Assembly: GCF_031877795.1 (NCBI RefSeq)
Contig: NC_133971.1
Location: 86,700,446-86,764,445 of the forward strand
Length of the DNA stretch: 64,000 nucleotides
Reading direction: 5' to 3'
Origin: Strix aluco
Taxonomy: Eukaryota > Chordata > Aves > Strigiformes > Strigidae
The notes under the pieces were generated by a model. It was not told where the DNA came from. It was given only the letters and a program-made list of their open reading frames with translations, and did no database searches. Of this stretch, positions 42,101 through 64,000 are shown one piece after another. The position numbers were made by a program, and so were the translations under genes. Positions within the stretch are counted from its first letter, which is position 1. The number at the start of each line of letters is the position of its first letter.

Positions 42101-45100
42101 CAAGGATTTGGAATAAATCTGATCACTTAAGAGAGGGAAAAACCCCAATGCTCAGTTTCTCTTAGAGACCTCAATACAAGACTACACTGACTGCTAAAGG
42201 TCATTAGGGACACAGGGCATGAGCTTATTCAAACCAAGTCAGAGGGTCAAAGCATTAAGCAATGCACTTGCATACCGGAGAGGATTACCTACCTAAGTAG
42301 TTAACAGAAAAACTGTGAGCTCAGGCTTGTATCCTCAACTGCAATCCCAAGGATTGATTGTAGAGTGGTACATGTGGTCAAATCAATAGCACGGCCTTCC
42401 TAGTTATCAGAGCAAGCAGACATAATACAGGGAAGAGAAATCAACCTTTGATACACCCTAGAAGACCTACTTTTTCAAACAAGAAAGCTATTTATAATTT
42501 GTAAACAACCCTTCTTTGCCTTTCCTTCAAACAAGTTTTCAAAAACATCTTCCAGAGCTTTTCAATTACAACTCCACTAGACCTTCTTTACGCTGACATT
42601 GATTTGCATCGCACTGATCAATTTTAAATAGTAATGCCTTTAGGTAGAGATCCTTACAAAATGACAGCTGAAGCTCTGGAATTTATGATTGAAAAGACTG
42701 GGAGTGATTATGTTAGAAACAAAATGCCAGAGAAGACTGGATAGAAGCTCTGCCTCATAAGTAAAACTAAATTTCTCACAGATCAATTTATCAAAATATT
42801 CAGCCCAGCACCAATGGAAAAATACAGGAACAGGCTGATGTCAAAAACTTACAATACAGAGACTGAACATTCACAACAATATGGCATGTCCTGAATCATC
42901 AATCCTTAAAGTTCGTGGAAGCAATAGGAAACTGTAAGCTTATACAAATAAAAGGGAGGATGAGTAAGGTGATGCCTTCTGTGCATTATAGCACTTTTGC
43001 CACAAGCAAAAAGAGCTCTGGCTGCCAGCGTGATTGAGTTAGATGAGGTGGTCTGCTGGATTGGTCTGGAAACCTGACTGCTGGTCTGTTAGAGATTTTT
43101 GTCTCTATGATAACAAGTACTGGGCACTGCAAAACACCATGTGAACAGTGAAGATGGAGCTCTTCATGTTTTTGATAATTTTTCACCGTTAGGGTTTTTC
43201 TATCCATCAACAGACACTATACAGTAAGTCTCCCAGCTGATCACTATATTCTTTATATTAATCAGTATACTCTTGAACTTCAATTTTCAGAATATTTTAG
43301 CTCATTAAAGAAAAACTTAACATTTATTCATTCAGATATCTTATGCCTGAGATTTCCTCAGTTTCCCCTTCAAAGTTTCAGGTACCTTTGTTTTATTTTA
43401 CACTTAATGCAGTGTCTGATCTTAGCAGAAGCAACTTCTTCACTGACTCCTTTGTTCCACAGTGCACTCACAACAACAAAAAAAGAAGTATCGAACTTGC
43501 AGGCCAGATACTGCCAGCGAGACAAGAAAAGTGCAATCACTTTCAGTTTTGTTTCTGAGACTAAAACCATGAGCTTGCAAAAACTAAATTTAAACACTAC
43601 GTTTTCTCTTGCCTCTATCCTTAAAATTAAGGTTTTGCCTAAAAGGTTTAAGTCACTCAATGGTAAGGGCGATCTAAGGCATCACTACTGCTTTTGAATC
43701 ACAGCTCTGCGTGTACAAGAAAATGAAGTCATTAAGCAGCAGTAATACCACAGCACTGCAACCTAACACCATCCTGCACATGGCCTTGAGTAAATCAGTC
43801 GAACTCTGCTGTGCTGCTACCACATGTACTATCTCAGCCTCTCTCCCTTCCCCATGGCCAGTACAGTGCTACACACATAGCTCTGTTTCATACGGAGAAA
43901 AGGAAAGAAGGAGGCCAAAACAGTTTTTTCCCCTCTCCCCTGACAAATGCTGTTGCAGAGCTGAGATCCCAGGTATGCAGGGTCAGCCCTAGGAAGCCAG
44001 CAGTTGCAGGAGTGCCTGCAGAGGGGCAGAAAATCCCATGCTCCAAGGATGATAGGGCAAGGCAGGCAGTGAAGAGGTCTGGCTAACTGCAGTACTTCCT
44101 CTTTTTCCTTAACACCCCAGATCACAACTGGAGTAAGATTCCCTTCACCAAGCTCCCACAAAAGCGTCTTAACCTCATAGCAGGCAATATGCCTTCTATC
44201 AGCAGCACAGCCACTGAAGTTACATCACCAGCCACAACTCAGGTGGTTCCTTAATTTGGCAACACTCACTTGTTCCACCTCAAAGTGCTTAAATTTGACA
44301 TGAATGCAATATTACTGAATCCAGGATGGCAGCTATATTAGTTTCACAGACAAGTGCCAGAGCCCATCTACTTATCTCTATTTTAATGAGACAGCATCAA
44401 CGTCATAAGATTTCCATAAGACTTTCTTGTTTTGCTTTGTTTGGAATTTTTAAATGATGTGGGAATAAAAAGACTTGATAGGGCAATTTCTCATTTCCAT
44501 CTGTTGTAATTTCTTTTACTAATTAAAAAAGTACCCGAAGCAATCCTAACTTTCCCTTTTAGATGATAGGCTTCGAGCTATCAAAACTCAGGCAGTTCTT
44601 GAATTATACTAAACAGCTTCAAAAAAGTATAAAATGTTTTATGTCTAGTAAGTGCTGAGTTAAACAGAACACAAGGCAATAGCAGGAAGTTAGAAACTAC
44701 AAAACTGAAATATTCTTACACCAGTGTAAAATATCTGCATCTCAAATGCAGAGAAAGATATGATCCTCTTCCCCATTCAAAAGCAGAACAGCTAACTGGA
44801 AAAGATGCAGAAATAGGTAATAAGCATAAACATAAGTGTGGAGGGCTATGACCCATGATGTAAACAGACTTTGGCTCTCCAGCCTACAAGAAGATGCAAC
44901 CAAAGGGCAAACACAGTAGAAATCTAAAGTCACAAGCGGTACAGGGAAGATGAGTACTATTTTCACAACACAAGAACCAGAATTTAACCTGAAGGCAGAC
45001 TTGACAAAAACCACACACACATTCCCACCCGAACAAGAGCAGACATTTTGTTCTTCATAGAAGATTTAGTTATTGTGGGGAGGAACTTACTTCCAAATAT

Positions 45101-45710
45101 GACAGACACTAACCGCTTTCTCAGATTTCAATGGCAATCAGCTCTCAGAAGGCAAATTCATCAAGGGTTAGTTATTAAGCAGCAAGGTATTCCCTTGACT
45201 CGGGCAGTCCCCGAAACTGACGGAAAGCAGCTGTGAAGGGAAAGGGCTGTCGCCCTATTTCCCTGACGTCCCCCTGCTCCCCGGGTCCAGCCCCAGCCCG
45301 AGTGGAGGACCCCGTTCCTCCGAGCTGACCGCACAGGTTCTCACCTCCATTAAACGGTACTTTCAAAAGCTGTACCGAGCGCCGTGAAGGCGGAGCAAAG
45401 CCACACGCTAACGCAGCGCCCACAGGCTCGCTCCCCTCCACGGCCGCGGCCCCCCAAATGCGAGCCCCCCCGCCCCCCCGGGAGGACAGCGGCCCCGCAT
45501 CCGCCCCGCCAGCACTTCACATCTGCTGAATCACGGCGGAGGCGCGGAAGGTCCCTCGCCCCCGAAGAGCAGAAGCAGCAGCGAAGTTCGGGCCCGGCGG
45601 CAGGGCGGAGGGCCCGGGGAGCGGCCGGCTGCGCCCCCCTGCCCAGGCCTCGCTACGAGGGGGAGCGGCACCCCCACCCCCTACCTCTCCTGACCCGGCC
45701 CGGTCGTTAC
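27107..45710 (-). other. UBAP1: UBAP1 first (5' UTR) intron
   Basis: 18.6 kb between the CpG-island first exon and the ATG exon, if donor CAG|GTAACG at 45710 is used. It contains one minus-oriented CR1 fragment (about 35733-35985), short CA runs near 38170 and 38350, and a T-poor, GACA/GAAA-like stretch at about 30735-31060. Open frames here are short and unrelated to known proteins. No RNA gene recognised by eye. Confidence 0.55.
35733..35985 (-). mobile_element. CR1 3' fragment, minus orientation
   Basis: The plus strand reads ATCATGGAATGGTTTGGGTT, then TCATCTAGTCCACACCCCCT, CAGGTTGCTCAGAGCCCCAT and CTCTGGGCAACCCCAGTGTC. This is the reverse complement of a CR1 3' end, diverged from consensus. 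Confidence 0.85.
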
Positions 45711-45773
45711 CTGCGCGGCGCCTGGCGGCCCCCGACTGGCAGCTCCGGCCGTCCCCGCGGTCACCGCCCGCCC

Positions 45774-45827
45774 CTACGAAACCTGCACCGCCTCACCACC
45801 TCCAGCCCCGCGTCCGGGCGACGCCAT
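45774..45827 (-). CDS. Short upstream ORF in UBAP1 leader
   Basis: From the ATG of the TISU-like element it reads MASPGRGAGGGEAVQVS and stops. It ends before the proposed donor, so it would be translated wholly from exon 1 as a uORF ahead of UBAP1. Whether it lies in the mRNA depends on the unmapped start site. Confidence 0.35.
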   Translation of the reverse strand: MASPGRGAGGGEAVQVS

Positions 45828-45831
45828 CTTG
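45822..45831 (-). promoter_or_regulatory. UBAP1: YY1/TISU-like element in the UBAP1 leader
   Basis: The minus strand reads CAAGATGGCG, followed by TC. This matches the YY1 core and 11 of 12 positions of the TISU consensus SAASATGGCGGC. The embedded ATG opens a 17-codon frame ending in TAG at 45776-45774. Confidence 0.55.
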
Positions 45832-46399
45832 TCTACCTGCCCTCCGCCTGGCCTCCCCGGCGACGCGCTGCCGTCACGCCGCCAGGTCACCTGCCCCCGC
45901 CGGCCCAATCGGGAGGTGCTGGCGGTGACGCTTCTTCGCGGAGAGAGGGGCGGGGCGGAGGCGGGGCGGGGCGGTGCCCGGCCCGGTCCGTGTCCCCGGG
46001 TCCGGCCCTGCCCGGGCCCTCCTCCGGCACCTCCCGCCGCTCCGTCGCCTGAGAGCAGGGACAGGCTCCCCCGAGGGCTGCGTGAGGGTGGCGAGCCGGT
46101 CCCAGAGCGGGCATGTTGCCCCGTACGCCTCAGCCCTTTCCCGCGGCGGCCATGGCCGCCTCGACGCCTGCCCTCGTCCACTCACGGTGGGGCTTCACGC
46201 CCGCCTGACACAGCTGAGGGGGGACTCCCGCCGGGATGCACTGGACCACGGCGCTTTCCCCCGAGAGCAGCTTTGGCAGCAGGTTTTCAGCCTTTTGAGA
46301 GTGCCTTGGTCCAAAATGGGGGGGGTTTGTCCTAAATACAGGCGGCAGTTGTGTGTGAGGGAGGACGTGGAGAGGGGAATTAACTGTGGTAAACCATGG

Positions 46400-47080
46400 C
46401 TGGAAACAGCCCAACTAGATTTGTCCCTTGGGCTTTTTATCCTCAGGGGAAGCTAGAATGCCTGTGAGGTTCTTTTAAAGTTTTTTTCAGTTTGGCTTTT
46501 CACAGCACCCTCATCTTCGGGGTCTGGAAGATGAAAGCACAAAAGATAACATGCAAGAAATGCCTCTTTGTCAGGAAAACAGTATGTTTACTGATTTCAT
46601 GTGACTTGAGGAACCAGCGGGTTTCAAGGGGTCAGGAGCTGGCTTTTTTTGCAGTCTGCCTGCAGGTTACACGTTTCTCTCTTCTCATCCTTTTTCTTTG
46701 CAATATTGCTTGCAAAGCAGCCATCACTGGGTTGGAGTTACTCTTAATTTTTGCCTCACGTAGGAAAAAGCGTGTATAAACTATGTGGAAACAAGGAAAA
46801 GCATGCCTCCATCTACACCCGTTTTAAAGCAGCATAACGAAATATAAATATTCTGTATGCCCTTTAATTCCCCCGCAATACGGAAGTTTCCTGCTGGAAG
46901 GGATCACCTCAGGATTTGACAAAGCACTTCACTGTTCACCACACAACATGCAGACGACCATTGTCATCACTCGAAGAAGCCGCGTGATAAAGCCAAGCTG
47001 TAGCCAAATGAGTCTCCCTCCAGGCATTGCCCAGCAAGTTTCGGTTGCTCAAAAATAAATAAAAAGAAAGAAAAGAGTCA
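46400..47080. other. AT-richer spacer between the two promoters
   Basis: About 700 bp of ordinary composition between the UBAP1 and DCAF12 CpG islands. An ETS-like CGGAAG with TTTCCTG lies near 46880. I see no gene or repeat. Confidence 0.6.
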
Positions 47081-47166
47081 GCCTACCCCTTCTCTGCGCT
47101 GAAAGCGGCCAGACCCGGGGAGGCCGCCCACCCGCCGCGCCGCTAAGGGGCGCCACTCGGGGCCCC

Positions 47167-47180
47167 GTTGCCTTGGCAAC
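47167..47180 (+). promoter_or_regulatory. DCAF12: RFX/X-box motif, near-perfect palindrome
   Basis: GTTGCCTTGGCAAC has six-base arms GTTGCC and GGCAAC. This is the form bound by RFX factors. It lies about 315 bp upstream of the DCAF12 ATG. Confidence 0.6.
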
Positions 47181-47220
47181 AGCGAAGGGGGCGGGCCCGC
47201 TCGCCGCCCGGCCTCCTCCG

Positions 47221-47233
47221 GTTGCTAGGAAAC
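47221..47233 (+). promoter_or_regulatory. DCAF12: Second X-box-like motif
   Basis: GTTGCTAGGAAAC fits the relaxed RFX consensus, with one arm imperfect. It lies 40 bp after the first motif. Confidence 0.45.
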
Positions 47234-47417
47234 GAGGCTCTAGGGCGGGGCGGGGAAGCCGCCGCAAAGGTGCGACGCGACTGTCGTAAAAAAAAAAAAA
47301 ATCCCGGGGAAAATGTCGTGAAGCGCGGTCGGCGGGGCCTGCGGCGGAGAGTGACCGGGCCCGACTCCCCGCATTTATATGCCCCGTCCGCTGGCGGCCG
47401 CTTCACCTTCCTGCTCC

Positions 47418-47481
47418 ATGTGGGGCTCGGGCCGGGTTCTCGGCCTGTCCTCCTTCTCCTCTTCCTTCTCCTCCTTCTGCT

Positions 47482-47501
<20 letters not shown>
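47418..47501 (+). CDS. Upstream ORF overlapping the DCAF12 start codon
   Basis: An ATG at 47418 in another frame runs 27 codons (MWGSGRVLGL, then a Ser/Phe-rich part) and ends at TAG 47499-47501, after the DCAF12 ATG at 47482. Its context is weak (T at -3). It matters only if transcription begins upstream of 47418. Confidence 0.35.
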
Positions 47502-63726
<16,225 letters not shown>

Positions 63727-64000
63727 GTCAGTAAGATGAGCAAGGCAGTTGAGAAGTCCTAAAACTGTCTATATGTATTAGAAAAAGAAAAAAGTGATGT
63801 AAATCAAAAATACTGGAGAAGCAACCTAATATTTTTTGTCCTGATCCTTTTGTATCCTTATCATGTGAGATGGTAGTCTTCATCTGCTATGTCTGCTTCT
63901 GCCGCAAATGAATGGAGAAGTCAAGTAGAAAAAAAAAAAAGGTCATGTTTTAAAAAAACAATTTTCCTGGGCGTTTTGATTTTTAGATTACAAGAAGCAG
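63727..64000 (+). other. DCAF12: Start of DCAF12 intron 5
   Basis: Intron sequence after donor GTCAGT, cut by the window edge. An A-run lies at about 63929-63940. No exon seen. Confidence 0.75.

Larger units (their letters stand above)
45711..45880 (-). other. UBAP1: Probable UBAP1 non-coding first exon
   Basis: The minus strand of the CpG island has a donor GCGCAG|GTAACG at 45711/45710 and a YY1/TISU-like CAAGATGGCGT at 45831-45821. Such elements usually sit within about 30 nt of a start site, so transcription is inferred to begin near 45840-45880. The exact 5' end is not known, and other donor-like sites exist nearby (about 45684, 45836). Confidence 0.45.
45270..46320. promoter_or_regulatory. 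CpG island at UBAP1 promoter
   Basis: GC-rich, CpG-dense DNA with a cluster of GC boxes at about 45948-45976 (repeats of GGGGCGGGGC), a YY1-type site and a TGACGT half-site at about 45264. Open frames on both strands here are by-products of base composition. Confidence 0.75.

Noticed and set aside
45384-46185. Several 75-222-codon frames on both strands at the UBAP1 island
   Set aside because: Arg/Pro/Ala/Gly-rich translations in overlapping frames, as expected from CpG-island composition with few stops.
63727-63762. Open extension of DCAF12 exon 5
   Set aside because: Homology ends at NNKNK exactly at the GTCAGT donor, and the extension hits a stop after 12 codons.

Overview
The window is nuclear DNA of a vertebrate, almost certainly a bird. 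Exons are short and split by GT-AG introns, there are two CpG-island promoters, and every recognisable LINE fragment is a CR1 element with the typical avian 3' tail. Three protein genes can be read: the 3' end of KIF24 (+), the whole coding region of UBAP1 (-), and the first five coding exons of DCAF12 (+). From general knowledge, human 9p13.3 has the same neighbours, and in birds that segment usually lies on the Z chromosome. The Z placement is an inference and cannot be seen in the sequence.

Layout. 1-4169: last three coding exons of KIF24, a centriolar kinesin. 4170-9366: convergent interval between KIF24 and UBAP1, with an isolated GC-rich, CpG-dense islet near 7.3-7.7 kb. 9367-27106: UBAP1, six coding exons giving a 509-residue ESCRT-I subunit with an N-terminal UMA domain and a C-terminal SOUBA ubiquitin-binding domain. 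A 36-nt in-phase cassette-exon candidate lies in its third coding intron. 27107-45710: an 18.6 kb first intron leading to a non-coding first exon in a CpG island. 45.3-48.06 kb: head-to-head promoter region of UBAP1 and DCAF12. 47482-64000: DCAF12 coding exons 1-5, about 263 of roughly 453 residues; the rest lies beyond the right edge.

Mobile DNA: five CR1 pieces. One is a 1.5 kb copy with a decayed reverse-transcriptase domain in DCAF12 intron 2, and two lie tail-to-tail in UBAP1 intron 3. A probable LTR-like insertion lies just upstream of the UBAP1 UMA exon.

The three genes do not form one pathway: KIF24 acts in ciliogenesis, UBAP1 in endosomal sorting, and DCAF12 in CRL4 ubiquitin ligation. 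I found no previously undescribed system. The best leads are the UBAP1 cassette exon, the paired RFX/X-box motifs and overlapping uORF at the DCAF12 promoter, the TISU/YY1-type start element in the UBAP1 leader, and the orphan GC islet. All splice junctions come from reading frame, GT/AG signals and recalled human proteins; no alignment was run.
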